From: Hortaea werneckii
Lineage: Eukaryota > Ascomycota > Dothideomycetes > Mycosphaerellales > Teratosphaeriaceae
Assembly: GCA_037044905.1 (NCBI GenBank)
Contig: JBAOKB010000020.1
Coordinates: forward strand, 558,001-622,000
Reading direction: 5' to 3'
Length of the DNA stretch: 64,000 bases
Made by a program: the position numbers and the translations under genes. The notes below the pieces were generated by a model. That model had not been told where the DNA came from and ran no database searches. It saw only the letters and a program-made list of their open reading frames with translations. Positions 10,044 to 22,500 of this stretch are shown here, in pieces. Each line of letters starts with the position of its first letter. Position 1 is the stretch's first letter.

Positions 10044-11939
10044 TTACAGGGCACATTGAGTCCCGTTCATAACACAAAACGGCATTTGGATAGCATCCGC
10101 ATGCACACCTCTCGCCACCAATCGCTCTCTCATCTCACTCAACCTCGGTGCAGCTGTGATCTGACTTCTGTTCTGCCCACTAGCATCCTTGGCGCCACTC
10201 CACAGGACCTCTGCGGCTGCACATGCTCTCGGCCAGACCATGTACTCAAGATTCACAGCATCAGTCTGCTCAGACCAGATGTGCGTTTCGCCGCCGAGTA
10301 CCAGGTGCGTGGCATTGTCTGGGATACCGTTCAGAGGGTCATAGCTGTACATCAGCCTCCAGTTCTTGAATGGGTCACAGTAATCAAGGTAAGGCCAGTA
10401 CTGTTGCGAGCTCTCGCCTTGGTAGAAGTTCAACCACTGGCCTTTGCCACAGTCCAGGTACCAATAGTTGTCTTGAAGCAGCCGTCAGCAGAGTTTATCT
10501 CATAAATTTAGCAGACGAGTACCACTTACAGTTTCCTGCCAAGCCCCTGTAACCTTTCGAAACAATCTCAGCAAGTGCCTCGTCGCTTTGCCATGACTGC
10601 ACGATAGTGTTGTCCGGTAACGTCAAATTCCACTCCAGCAACATCTCCTCCCACACGAGTGGGGTGAAGCCTGCGGACTCGATCTGATCCATGTTGCGAT
10701 CCATGTACTTCTGCATCAGCGGCTGAAGAACCGACGATAAGTTGCTCTCAACGGTATCATCCAGATTATACGCATTCATGTTGACCTCATCGCCTCCCAA
10801 GTGGAAGTAGCTCGTCAATGGTTCCAGCCTTGGCAACAAATCGTCAAACAGCTTCTCCAGAAATTCGTACACGGCAGTCGAATTGAGCTTCAATGTTCCT
10901 GATGGCGGCTCAGCGGCGTAGGTATTCCAATCAGGCTGCACATTGAACGCTGCAATCAGATCGGGATGCGAGAAGGCAATAGAGGAAGTATGACCAGGAT
11001 TGTCAATCTCCATCACCACCTCGACACCGACAAGAGCGCCATACTCTTGCAGTGCCTTCACATCTTCGGAAGAGTATTTCTGGAAAGAGGTATAAGCACC
11101 TTCGTCTGCTAGCTCAGGCATGCTGTTAATCTCTAGAGGCCAGGCTTGTGCGTCGGTGACATGCCAATGTAGCCTGTTCATCTTGTTGAATGCCATGGAG
11201 TCAATAATGGCATACATATCCTGCATGGGCTTGAACGTGCGAGACGTGTCAATGTTCAAGCCTCGCCAGGGGAACATGGGCGAGTCAGTGATGTGGACCG
11301 GCGCGAGTGTGGTATATACACCCTCGCCTTTGCTGCACTTGTAGAACAGTTGCGTGAAGGTTGTTAAGCCATAAGAAAGGCCGATAGATGACCCGGCAGT
11401 GATGGTCACCTCGCCGTTGGCGGACATGTCTACCGTGTATGATTCATCTACACTGCCAGTGGTAGGCTTTGCGATTCCTGCTGGATCGGAGGCGTTTTGT
11501 TGGAGTGTAATCGACTTAATATACGTTGAGTCATCACCCAACTCGGGTTCGAAGTCGGAAAAGCGTGGGTGGAATTTCCATGGGACGAAGTTTTTATTGA
11601 ACCTGGCTTCATGATAAGTAGCTGTTCTCTTGGTACCGCAAAGATATCTGGAATCGCATACAGCGTATCAATAGTCCTCTCTTTTGCATTCTCAACAATC
11701 TGGCTCGACCAACTCATGTTACCAGATGGGTTGCCATAAGAGGACTCATGCTCTTGGTCAGCCTTCGTCAACACGTTCTGTGCAAAATGTAGCTCGCCTA
11801 CGCTCTCAGCGATCCGATAATTAATCTTCACATCGCGATCGATCCACAACGCCTTATCGCCACTGGTAAAGGTCTTTGGAATGGGCCAGAGGGCCGCTGC
11901 CGATGCGGCCCAGAATGACAGAACCAACGAAGCTCTCAT
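10044..11939 (-). CDS. Secreted beta-N-acetylhexosaminidase (GH20)
   Basis: Three exons on the minus strand: 11939-11662, 11602-10530 and 10471-10044, encoding 592 residues. The introns are 59 and 58 bp. The first join restores the fungal signature LFNKNFVPWKFHPRFSDFEP; the second gives AGNYNYWYLDCGKGQWLNF. Residues 1 to about 17 are a signal peptide (MRASLVLSFWAASAAAL). An N-terminal zincin-like domain follows, then the (beta/alpha)8 barrel with the catalytic pair D364-E365 in HLGGDEVNMN. GH20 enzymes of this type use substrate-assisted catalysis to release N-acetylglucosamine from chitin oligomers, in wall turnover or chitin use. Several N-glycosylation sites are present. Confidence 0.94.
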
Positions 11940-12492
11940 CTTTGTTGAGACGACAGCGGGATGTCGAAAACAAGATTGATACTTGGAGGCACGACTTGAA
12001 CGTGATCTATATCCCCCACGAATAGCGGGGTTGAACTTAATGCCAAAAAGGAAGGCGGTCAATGCTACGACAAGGTTGATAGCCACAATTTGTGGAGCAA
12101 GGCAACTCGGCCCTTGCCCAAGATACCGAACCACTCCCTAAAAAGCAGTGCACAAAACTCCAACCGACCAATGAAGTACAAATTTGTATCAATCAAAGGC
12201 AAGGTGATTCTGCATTGACATCGTCTGGCAATGTTTACTTCAAAGTAAGTTTGTGATGAGCTGAAACATCAACAGGAAACAAGAACCGCAAGTAAATAAA
12301 TGACGTTGCCAATCTGCCGGCAGCAACCGGACGCAACAACAGTACGACCTGCAGCAGAACCTCGCATATGCCGCTGTGCAACGTTGATTAATCGTATCTC
12401 GTTTCATCTTCAAGCATGATTTGCCCCGCCGCCCTTCCCATGTCATCTGTACATTTACTGTATCGCTCCGAATCGCTATGCGAAAAACAATC
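11940..12492. other. Intergenic region (hexosaminidase promoter, GH16 3' flank)
   Basis: Between two tandem minus-strand genes. I see no gene or repeat. It should hold the hexosaminidase promoter and the GH16 terminator. Confidence 0.55.
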
Positions 12493-14021
12493 CTATACAA
12501 AGAGAAATATCCCAACCAAAGTCGCAAAAGTTGATATGAGAACAGTCAGTTTTACATCCAAAAGTTCAGTTCGAGGCAACCCTCCGCTGTGAGCGGTGCC
12601 CGAAGCTAGGGTGCCAACATCGGTGGTTTGCAAGAATACGACGCCATTCGAGCTCGTAGTGACCGCGGCCGCGTCGACGGCAGCAGCCTGAAATCGGGTC
12701 GTGAAGCTCGCTGCACTAGTGGCCGAGGGGCTTCTTCCAACGCTGCTTGGGTGGCTGGTAGCAGTGCTTACTTCACCGGGGCTAGTAGCAAGCGGGCTTG
12801 GGTCATTGAAGGAGGTGATATTGTTATAGCCCGAGCCTGAGGACGAAGCCACTTGCGAGACCACCGGCGACGAGACAGACAAGGCGGAATGGGATGTCGA
12901 CTGCGAGTAAAGTCAGCAATTGATTCTCAGGCATGACATGAGAGATATACAAGATAGTGCTTACTGACAGGAGCCGCACTGGGCGGGATGACCTTTCCTG
13001 AGCTCGACACCGTCCACCCGGAAGGGAGGCCAGGGTAGTCCGTATTCGTCACCGCAGGCGCTGAAGATGCACTTACTGTCCAGCCGCCAATACCGGGTGA
13101 GGAGCAAGTGGAGCACGAGGCATGAGTGCCAGAGTAAGGCTCGACATTGGATCCAGCTGCAGCGGTGGTGACGGCCGGGGCATCGCCAGAGGCAATCGTA
13201 TCGGCGCCAATGTTGCCATTGATTTGGCCGCCCTTTGATTTGATCGAAGTCCAGGCTCCACTCTGATCGCTCCACGTGTACTCTGATCCCGTCGAGTAAT
13301 CGGTAACAGAAATGGAATCCACCAACATGCTGTAAGGTCCTGCAGTGTAGTCGGTGAGACCACCAGCCCAGTCAATCGTGCCCTGTGGGTTTGAAGGATC
13401 ACCACCGGCCCAGATACCGAACTTGACCTGCATTGGTGTCTGCGGGTAAGGACCCAACGAGTCTTGAGCCTTTAGCGCTCGCACTGTGGTGCCATCGATC
13501 TGCCAGACAATTTCATCCGAGGTCCAGTCGATGGTGTATTTATGCCAGGTGTTCTGGCAATCCGGTGCATCGTGCAGCGCAGCTCGGTTGTAAGATCCAG
13601 TCTGACCTTTGCCGAAATAATTGCTCTGCACCTGTTGCGTCGCCGTGCCCACCCATTCCCAATCGATCTCGTCCAAGTCATTCGATTGCAAGACTACCGA
13701 GCTAACGATGCCCTGCCCAGGCGCAGACTTCATCGTAATCTCCACCCGTCCAAACATGATATACCAGTCGCTGATCAAGGTCGGCGCATCGCCCTGCTGG
13801 GCTACGGAGAGCGAGACTCCATTCGAGTCGTAGGTAGGGTTACCGGTTGGGCTGAATTGGTCGGATCGCCCATTCGCGAAGTCGACGCCAATCGATTGTC
13901 CCAATGCAGCGTCCGGCGGACAGTTGGAGCTCTGGAGCGGATTGCAGTCCGTATACGTTTGTGAGACGCCAGGTCGAGCAAGAAGCAATGCGATTGTCGC
14001 CAGACGCAAAGGCGAGCTCAT
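12493..14021 (-). CDS. CRH-family GH16 chitin-glucan transglycosylase, GPI-anchored
   Basis: Two exons on the minus strand, 14021-12969 and 12900-12493, give 486 residues with the donor GTCAGT at 12968. The protein starts with a signal peptide (MSSPLRLATIALLLARPGVSQ). It continues with the CRH N-terminal motif DCNPLQ..NCPPDAALG and has the GH16 active site D117-E-I-D-W-E122. CRH enzymes link chitin to beta-1,6- and beta-1,3-glucan at the cell surface. The C-terminus is Ser/Thr-rich and ends in a hydrophobic tail (KLTVLISTFATLVGIFLFV), as in GPI-anchored proteins. A second donor GTAAGC starts 4 bases further on and would shift the frame, ending after 24 further codons without the anchor. The alternative start at 14048 adds nine residues and would weaken the signal peptide. 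Confidence 0.88.
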
Positions 14022-14589
14022 TGCCAGAATGTCTTTAAGTGATAGCATGCTGATTTGGTGGTCCCGCGAGTGCGGTATTGTTTGCTTCGGAAGGGAGGCA
14101 GGTGTATGAGCGTACGGCAATGAAAAGACGGAAATAACACTGGGGAGGGTATCGACGTTGTGCTAGGGGAGTTGCGGGAGAAGACAGTGGAGAGAAATCG
14201 GTACTACTTAGAGATGGATCCATATGGAGCCTCGCCCTACCCAGCCATGTGATTTTGAGGATGACGAGTCAGAGCTGATCGGTCAAGGCTTTGCTAAGCG
14301 CTTGGGTGATGTGTGCTGTATCAACTTGTCGCGTGTTGTGGTCGCGCTGGACGACGGGAGAGGTTGGATGTTGGGCGGCGTGGCTGGGATCTGCATGGGA
14401 AGTCGCGCTTGGACGCGTCGACCCGTTCCCTGCCTGCTTGGCGCCTCAGGCATCACAGCCGTCTCAGAATTTCCAACCCTGCAATTGGTATGACTCGGGC
14501 CAGTATCCCCAACAAGTTGCAGTTCAAATCCAACATTGATAATTCACGAAGAGACCAAGGCACTTGGAGAAGAATTAGAAAGCTCCAAA
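14022..14589. promoter_or_regulatory. Divergent promoter GH16 / PRO2
   Basis: Separates two start codons pointing away from each other. It contains no supported ORF. A 10-base match to a tRNA B box (14522-14531) has no A box at the right distance. Confidence 0.5.
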
Positions 14590-16031
14590 ATGTCTCTTAC
14601 TAATGCATCTCCCGAGCAAGCAGCTCGCTCCGCCAAGATTTCGTCGAGAACCCTGGCAACACTCCCAGTGTCTGCAAGAAATGCCGCGCTCGATGCAGTC
14701 CACGATGCGTTGGCTGATGCTCGAGAGAGTATCTTGGAGGCAAACGCCAAGGACATGGAGTTGGCTAAGCAGTCATCAGCCAGTGGCGAACTGAGTCCTA
14801 GTATCATGAAACGTCTCGATCTCTCGCGAAAAGGGAAGTTCGACGATATGCTCCAGGGAATTAAAGATGTTAGAGCGCTTGAAGATCCCGGTAGGTGACT
14901 AGCATTCCCCTTGTGGTTATTCTTTTGTCTCGTCAAGTAGAGTTCTAATGTTCTTCTATGCTGACTTGCTCAGTCGGCAGGGTTGACCTACGCACTGAGC
15001 TTGACGATGGTCTGACTCTCCAACGGCAGACCTGCCCAATCGGTGTACTGCTCATAATCTTCGAAGCAAGGCCAGAGGTCATTGCCAATATTGCGTCACT
15101 CGCCATCAAGTCAGCCAACGCCGCGATCCTCAAAGGCGGCAAGGAATCGACCGAATCCTTCAAAGCTATTTCAACAGTCATCTCCCAAGCGCTGGACAAG
15201 TCCGATGTGCCGAATGATTCAATCCAACTGGTGACCACTCGGGATGCAATCGATCCATTGCTTGAATTGAGCCAATACATCGACCTTGTCATTCCCAGGG
15301 GCTCGAATGATTTGGTGAGAAACTGTCAGCGGAAAGCTCACATGCCTGTGCTTGGTCATGCCGATGGGCTGTGTAGTCTGTACATCCACTCTGATGCAGA
15401 CGAGAACATGGCTGTCAATGTAGCGGTCGACTCCAAGACAGACTATCCTGCAGCCTGCAACGCCATCGAGACTTTGCTTGTCAACGAGCAAGTCCTTGAG
15501 AGTGTGCTTCCAGCTGTCGCTACCGCCCTCATCGACAAGGGAGTATCCCTGCGTTGCGACGCGGCCGCGAAAGAATCGCTCTCCAAGCGCCTTCCTCAAG
15601 ACAAGTTCACTCAGCATGTGCAAGACGTTACGGAAAGTGACTTCAACACCGAGTTTCTAGACCTGACCATAGCTGTACGAACGATCAAATCAGCGGAAGG
15701 CGTCGATGCGGCGATCGAGCACATCAACACCCACGGCTCTCATCACACGGACGCGATCCTGACTTCTTCCAAGGAGATAGCAGACAGATTCTGCAATGCC
15801 GTGGACTCGGCCTGTAAATTCTGGAACTGCTCAACGAGATTCTGTGATGGGATGAGATTCGGCTTCGGAACCGAGGTAGGGATCTCGACGAACAAGGTAC
15901 ACGCTCGAGGACCGGTGGGCTTAGAAGGGTTAATGATACATGAGTACCGTGTTGCTGGACACGGCCAGGGAGCCGCGATGTATGGGGCAGGTGGGCGACA
16001 ATTCAAGCATAAGAGGTTGCCCCTAGCGTGA
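14590..16031 (+). CDS. PRO2: Gamma-glutamyl phosphate reductase
   Basis: Two exons, 14590-14890 and 14974-16031, joined by an 83-bp intron (GTAGGT...CTGAC...CAG), give 452 residues (yeast Pro2: 456). The enzyme reduces gamma-glutamyl phosphate to glutamate semialdehyde with NADPH, the second step of proline synthesis. The join restores DPVGRVDLRTELDDGLTLQ. The core CPIGVLLIIFEARPEVIANI follows, and the catalytic Cys is residue 262 in DYPAACNAIETLLV. The C-terminal part has RGPVGLEGLMIHEYRVAGHG. The protein is cytosolic with no targeting signal. The ATG at 14590 fits the family N-terminus (SPEQAARSAKISSRTLATLP). Confidence 0.96.
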
Positions 16032-16637
16032 GGTGAAACTACGTTGCTTCGCGCGAGCAATTCCACGTTTATGAAGTGGATAGAACTTGACAGAGCCCTA
16101 TTGGGTCATTTTCGCTTGAAGATACACGTAGCATTTTTCACAATTGCTATAGTATTTCGTGTGTAGGCACCGAGAAATTGGACGAACCTTGCCTTGACAA
16201 TTGCTAAGATGGTCAGAAGAGACAAGTACAATACGCTTGCGTCCGAAGTTCGCTCTGATGCTTTCCCTTCATTGTCGATTTGGTGAAGTAATGGCCACCA
16301 ACATGGTTGATGCCTGCTCAGCGCCTTTGACATGTCCATAAATCGCAAACCAGATACGAGCTTGGAAATCTGGAACCTTTTGCTAGGCGCATGTGCATTG
16401 TGTTTTCTTCGCCGTCGTTGCCATGGCAATCACCACCCCGCACTGAACCCCCACTGCCATGCGCTTCTGCTGACCCTGACCCAGCTGCAGGCACAATAAC
16501 TCAATCTGATCCAGGAAGGTGGATCCTTTTGATTAAATTGTGCGTCTTTCTCTGTCCCTTCGTCGCGCCGTCTCGTACGCTGTTGTCACTCTGGATTGAG
16601 AAGCGAGAGAGTAGCGCTGTAGAGCGCTCTGGGCGCA
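16032..16637. other. Intergenic region PRO2 / Mo25
   Basis: Tandem plus-strand genes. I see no gene; it holds the PRO2 terminator and the Mo25 promoter and leader. Confidence 0.55.
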
Positions 16638-17895
16638 ATGGCGTTCTTGTTTGGACGAAACCGACAGCGATCTGCTCAGGATCTGGTACGGTCAACGAAG
16701 GATTTACTGCAAAAGTTGATGAAGGAAGATGGCTCGTCGCCCAAGGTAAGACACGACGGTCTCTTGTTTTAGGATAATGTCATTTGCTTAATGGTCATCT
16801 TAGCTTGAAGAAGACCTAGCGCGCGCCCTCACTCAGATGAAAGTTACGCTCCAAGGCACCCCCGAGCTCGAAGCAACCCCCGATGCCGTATACCAGCTCG
16901 TCAACCAGATTCTGGCCGAATCCCTCCTCCCTCTCCTGGTCGAGAATATCTTCCGTCTGCCCTTTGAAGCGCGCAAAGATACCCAAACGATCATCAGCAA
17001 CGTCTTTCGGTTCAGAAATCCCGGCAGCACTTCGCCAGAGCCGGATGCGTTGAAAGAGGTGCTCAGGAGACAACCAGAGATTATAGTACGGTTGTGTAAT
17101 GGCTATGAGCGAAGGGAAAGCGCTAGCCCTTGTGGCGGCATTCTCAAAGAAGCGATAAAATGGGACGCTGTAGCAGCCGTAATACTATACGACGAACCTA
17201 CTACGGACGGCAGTACGATTGACATCTACTCCTCCGACATCGACATCACCCGGCCCAGCTCTGGCCAGGGAGTATTCTGGTCATTCTTCGACTGGATCGA
17301 CAAGTCCTCCTTCGAAGTCTCCGCCGACGCCTTCGATACCTTCCGACTTCTCCTCACCAAGCATAAGCAGCTTGTCTCACAGTACATCAGCACCAACTTC
17401 GACCTTTTCTTCGACCGCTACAACAATGTTCTGATAAAATCGGAATCCTATGTCACGAAGCGGCAATCGATCAAACTGCTGGGTGAGGTCTTGCTAGACC
17501 GGCAGTTCTACGAAGTCATGACGCGCTATGTGGACTCAGGCGAGAACCTGAAGCTGAACATGTGGCAGCTGAAGGACGACCGTCGGATGGTGCAGTACGA
17601 AGCATTCCACGTGTTCAAGATCTTCGCTGCGAACCCGAATAAGAGCTACGAGGTCCAGAAGTTCCTCATTATGAACAAGCAGAGGCTGTTGAAGTTTCTG
17701 CCGCGGTTTTTGGAGGAGAGGACAGAGGATGAGCAGTTTAATGATGAGAAGGCGTGGTTGGTGAAGGCGATTGGGAACTTGCCAGATAGCACTGCCGCTT
17801 TGAAGCCTCCGGAGACCGCAAATGATGGCGGTGCTGCGATGGCCGGTGGTAACAACGTGCAAGCTAGTAGTACGCAGGCACAGGTCCGATCATGA
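16638..17895 (+). CDS. hymA: Mo25/HymA-like scaffold protein
   Basis: Two exons, 16638-16745 and 16804-17895, joined across a 58-bp intron (GTAAGA...TAG), give 399 residues. The N-terminus MAFLFGRNRQRSAQDLVRST and the armadillo-like helical repeats match Mo25. Diagnostic segments are NYVTKRQS-like (ESYVTKRQSIKLLGEVLLDR), YEAFHVFKIFAANPNKS and FLEERTEDEQFNDEKAWLVK. Mo25 proteins bind and activate GCK-type kinases. In fungi they act in the Ndr/RAM (morphogenesis) network, and the Aspergillus homologue HymA is needed for conidiophore development. The short poorly conserved tail after residue 375 is typical of fungal members. Confidence 0.94.
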
Positions 17896-19527
17896 TTGTG
17901 ATGATTGGTGGTGGATTGCTGCGACTACGCTGCAGGTGGATCAGGAGGTGATCCTCGGCTGGAAACTTTGTTAGGGTTAGGCAGGCGTTGGCTGGGCTGG
18001 CGAATGGGAGTCTTCAGAAACACGGGGTGGCGATGGGTGCGTTATCGCTAGAATGCCTATTTGGGCAGGCACGAATGCATAAGTATGTACGTACAAACGA
18101 CATTCATGATTGTCATGCACACAGTTTTCAGATGGCGATCGATTCGCTTGAGCCCTTGCAGATCATTCATCTCAGACTGAAAATCACTATGTCGGATGTC
18201 AATTTTCACTCCCGTCGGCTCATTCCTCAGTCGCCAGGTTCGACCCTTGCAAGGTCTGGAAGCGGTCGCTAGGCAGTACAGCAATAAACAGTGTTGATAC
18301 ACGACACATCGGGCGATGGCACGGTGGGAGATCTAAGGCCACAGGTCATTTGTCGTGTCCATTATCGCCATGGCTTAAGTGCCAGCCTCACTTTGCGTAC
18401 AGCTCTGCTCTGTGACTTCCTCTCGATCCGTGTACGAACTGTCACCTTCGAGTCCGCGGCTCGGTATGCTCGGAAAGTTGTCTGTAAGGCTGAACCAGGG
18501 GTGCAGATAGGTAGGACAGGTTAAGGTTAGCAGCCGGCGGTCGCCGAAGACACAGTTGTGACGTAGGGCTCTCGCCTCGCACGTGCCGCATCAACACGCC
18601 AGCAAAGTCAAAGGCCCTGGCAGTGCTGAGAAGGGACACTGCAGAGCGCCGGCGGTTATGGCCTCTTCTGGGGCGGTGACGAGATGGATAGAATACTATG
18701 TATGTGTCGCGAGAACGCTGGCGATAGAGCTGCATAGAGTGCTACGGCTGAAATCGTGCTATGATGCCTTACCATGGAGATGCAGTATTAATGGGTCGCG
18801 TCGTAGTCGCGATCCAAGCGGCTAGACGTCAATGCTTTGGATCTTGCAGCCCATGATCCCCATGAGTTGGGCGCACACCGCCTGGTGCCATCCCACATTC
18901 TCATTATTATTATTATCACTGTAATGACGACGAGCGATCCCTCCTTCGGTTGCAGCAGCGTTCCCACGTCATGCAGAGTGCGAATAATGTTTGTGAGCTG
19001 GAGGCCTGACCCGGTGTTCGCAATACGCTTTCTGCCGAACGCAGGGCGAAAGCACCGGCCCACAGGGCGAGTTACCGTTGTCGACGGGATTTGTCCGATG
19101 TGCTGCCTCCCCACTGCACTACTCTCTCAAGCATTCCCATCACCCACGTGCTATCGTATCTTCTTGTATTGTGCGTAATCTTTTTGCAGTCGTCTCGAGA
19201 GACATAGGGCTGTACGCCCGTTGCACGAATTTCCCAAGTTCTCAGGCACTAAGACAGTCTGACCCCCAAAGCGGCTGGAGTCAAAGCCAGAGGCCTCAGG
19301 GTGCGCGGCTGCCGCAGACGTCATAACCACGACGGTTTTCGGGACTCTCCATCTTACAACGTAGGAGGTAGCACCGGCCTCTACCCAAACGCGCAACATA
19401 GTCACTGGAAATTACGGCAACGCCCACCGATGAGTTCTTACGCCCACGGGACTACCGCGCGACTGTATTCACATCCCTGCTGGAAGCGTCTGGAGGGCGG
19501 GCAGCAGGGTAGCAGGCTGAGTGCGCG
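17896..19527. other. Long intergenic region upstream of the histidine kinase gene
   Basis: These 1.6 kb contain only short, unsupported ORFs. It has a telomere-like TTAGGGTTAGG at 17971-17981 and an (ATT)n run at 18903-18916. Much of it is probably the promoter and long leader of the histidine kinase gene. Confidence 0.5.
18903..18916. repeat. (ATT)n microsatellite
   Basis: About five perfect units of att in the intergenic region; too short to be informative beyond being a possible length polymorphism. Confidence 0.7.
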
Positions 19528-22500
19528 ATGAAGCCTCCGGAGCCGGCAGGCAAGAGAGCAGAAGAAGGGCACGAGCAAGATTCCACGGACCGGAAGTCTG
19601 CAGATGCCCAGAAGAGTCCGGGAAGCAGCGAAGGAGGCACCCCGGGACAGCGACCTTCGCTAAGAAGGGCGGCGCCAACCAGGTTAGCGGAGGTGACACA
19701 GGCTTCGCCGGACGAGAAAGACTTTCAATCACCTGTAAAGAGCCAACCGCACGAGAAAAGCGAAGCGAAGAGGTCGGAAGATGTGGCGGCGGGAGGTGGC
19801 CACTCCGGCCGTCCTGAGATCTCGCGACTGGTATCCGGCAACGAGGAGGAGAAACTGTCCAAGTTAAAGGAGGCGGTTAACGCTAAAATGGCACTCAAGG
19901 CTCGCAAAAGAGGCAGTTACGGTCCCAACGGCAGCAAAAGCTCTCCAAGCTCTGAAGACAATGTGCCGGCTGGCAATCCCGTCGTGTCACCATCTCTTAC
20001 AGCAGCGTTTGCCAGTCCAACAGAGACCACTGGTCGGCCCATGTCGACGGTCAGCACGCAATCGACCGAGTCTACAGAATCTACGAAGACGGTTCGCGCC
20101 AGCGTGCCTCCTACTCCGGCGGAAGGCAAGCCGCTCAGGACGCCGTCTTATCCTTTCCCATACGTACCAGGAACACCACGAACGTGGTCGTCGAGCTTTC
20201 ATCAGCCTTTCACCAGTCTTTCCCCTACGATTAGCGCGCGAGATACCGGCGAAGACGATGCAACTCCTGGCAAGCTGAGTCGACAAGCTAGCAGCATGGT
20301 CTCAGGAGGCAGCACGCCAGCCGCAACCATTACGGACTTCATGCCGCCAGGAGGAGACTTTCGAGCACCTGAAGACCCGCGATTTCCGACACCAAATCTT
20401 TACGAATTGGTCCTTTCACTGAACTCAGAGCCCGGTCTGGAACAGTGGTGGGCTACCGTAACCAACATCATGCATGACCACTTCAAGGCGGAGCGCGTTA
20501 CTCTAGTAATGCCGTTGGATCCGACAGATATCGAAAATGTGCCCTGGGGCCAGAGAGCGACTTTCAGCATGAATGGTCGAGAGGAGTTTGTACCACATAG
20601 GACCGTTTTAGAACAGACATCACATCTATCGAGACCCGACCTCGCCCTCCGCGAGCATTCGACTCAGGCGTCTCCTGACTTCCAGATGCAAAAGCTGCAT
20701 CCAGAACGTCTGCGGCCGCGACTGGAAGCTCGTCACTCCTATGCTGGTACCGGACGGGAAGCATCTGGCAATGATGCGGCGCAGAGGCCGCCTTCACGTC
20801 CGCAGGGCTTGAGCCGTATGGCAACTCATGCTGCGGGCATGTCGGACGTAGGCTTTGGTCGAATGCAGCCTCAACGGCTTCCATCATCGAACACTCTAAG
20901 GCACACATCCATCAGCGATCCCGAGTTTAGTAGTACAGGGGCCGGCGTTGATGCTGGACCATACGCTGAAATGTTCTCAACGCTTAAACCGCTTGCCCAT
21001 GAAGTACGACCGCTAATAGAGACTAATGGCGTCAATCGAGTGCTCGAACGTGGAAGAGTGGTGACTGTGACGCGGGACTACGTTTCAGAGACTTCGGACT
21101 CATCTTCTGATCAGCCGCATCCGCCAGAGGAGCGCATTTCTTCAGAAAAGAAGTTTAAAGATACTCCTGCATCTGCAGCAACGCGTATACTCGGTACCCA
21201 TCGAAATGCCATAGCTTGTGGCAACGACCATGGGTGGCAAAGAGACTACGAAGAGTATGAGCAGTACCCACCATCTCCTTGGGCACAGTCTCCGGCGCCC
21301 TCGCCCGCAATACAGGCCGACGAGGAAGTGAACCCATTCTTTGCATCTGATACACAGCATGTGGAAGACTCTTTCAACCCAGCTTCAACAACGCCAAAAG
21401 ACTACTCACAATTTGGACAAGTCGAGGCTATTGGTGTTGACAGGGCGAGCACTGTGACACACGTCCCACTAGTACATCCAACTGTCTCACAGCCAATGCA
21501 GTCGCTGCGTATGCGACAGGCGGAAGATCGGCCAGGGCCGCCGAGAAGGAGCAACACGCTAGACATGGAACGCAAAGCACCCATCGCGATAGTATCGGTT
21601 CTCAGCGAAACAGTGCCATACCCGCCAAATCTCACGCACTCGCTCAAATTACTCGGTCCACATCTAGCCACATCATTTGCCATAGCGCAGCAATTTTCGT
21701 CCGCCCATCCACAAGCTGTGAGCATCCGCCACCGCAGGACTGCGTCAGGGCACAATATCAACACCGCGCCCATGACCATCGAGCCAACATCGCTAGAAGA
21801 TATAGTTCACGCTGACCTTGAAGAGACACCTGGTTCGGTATCAGGCAGCATCACAAGCCCGTCAGACTACTCTGGTCGATCAAAACATAGTCCCAGTGGC
21901 TCTATCGTTGGCACACCCGGATGGGATCCGGCTAACCATGGCTGGACCTCACGATCCGTCGCCGGCACGCCTGGATATCCAGGGACTGAAATGGTCGACA
22001 ACTACTTCGAGGCCAAGAAAAGGTACAATCATCGTAGCGGGAGTAATGCCAGTGCGCCCGCAAATAACACCCCTGCCAAGTCGGCGGCTAGGACATCGTT
22101 CGCGGAGGGCCTTAAGAGTGCAAAGCGAGCTTCGTCGCCCAGTAGAGAAGGTAACAAGACCCCACAGACTTCTGAGAAGTCCAAGGCAAGGCCGACAAGT
22201 CGGGAAGAGAAATTGCCCTTGCGAAACATTGCGGAGGGACCAGAAAGTCCAACGCCTCAGACAGAAAGTCACTCTGCACAAAGACCCACAATGCGTCACT
22301 CAGCATCACATTTCGTGGACCAGCAAACTGCAACAGAGGCGCGAAAGCACTCGCTACTGCATTCTTATGGCGCTGACTTCGAAACATCTTTTGGCTCGCT
22401 TTCAGGTGGAGTTGGACTGGATCCTGTGACGCCCGGCCTCGGACATGCACGTAAGGCTTCGTACTCTGAGGACATGCCTCCGCCATCAGAACGATTGTTG

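Noticed and set aside
14522..14531. tRNA B-box-like gttcaaatcc
   Set aside because: No A box, acceptor stem or terminator at suitable distances; no cloverleaf can be drawn.
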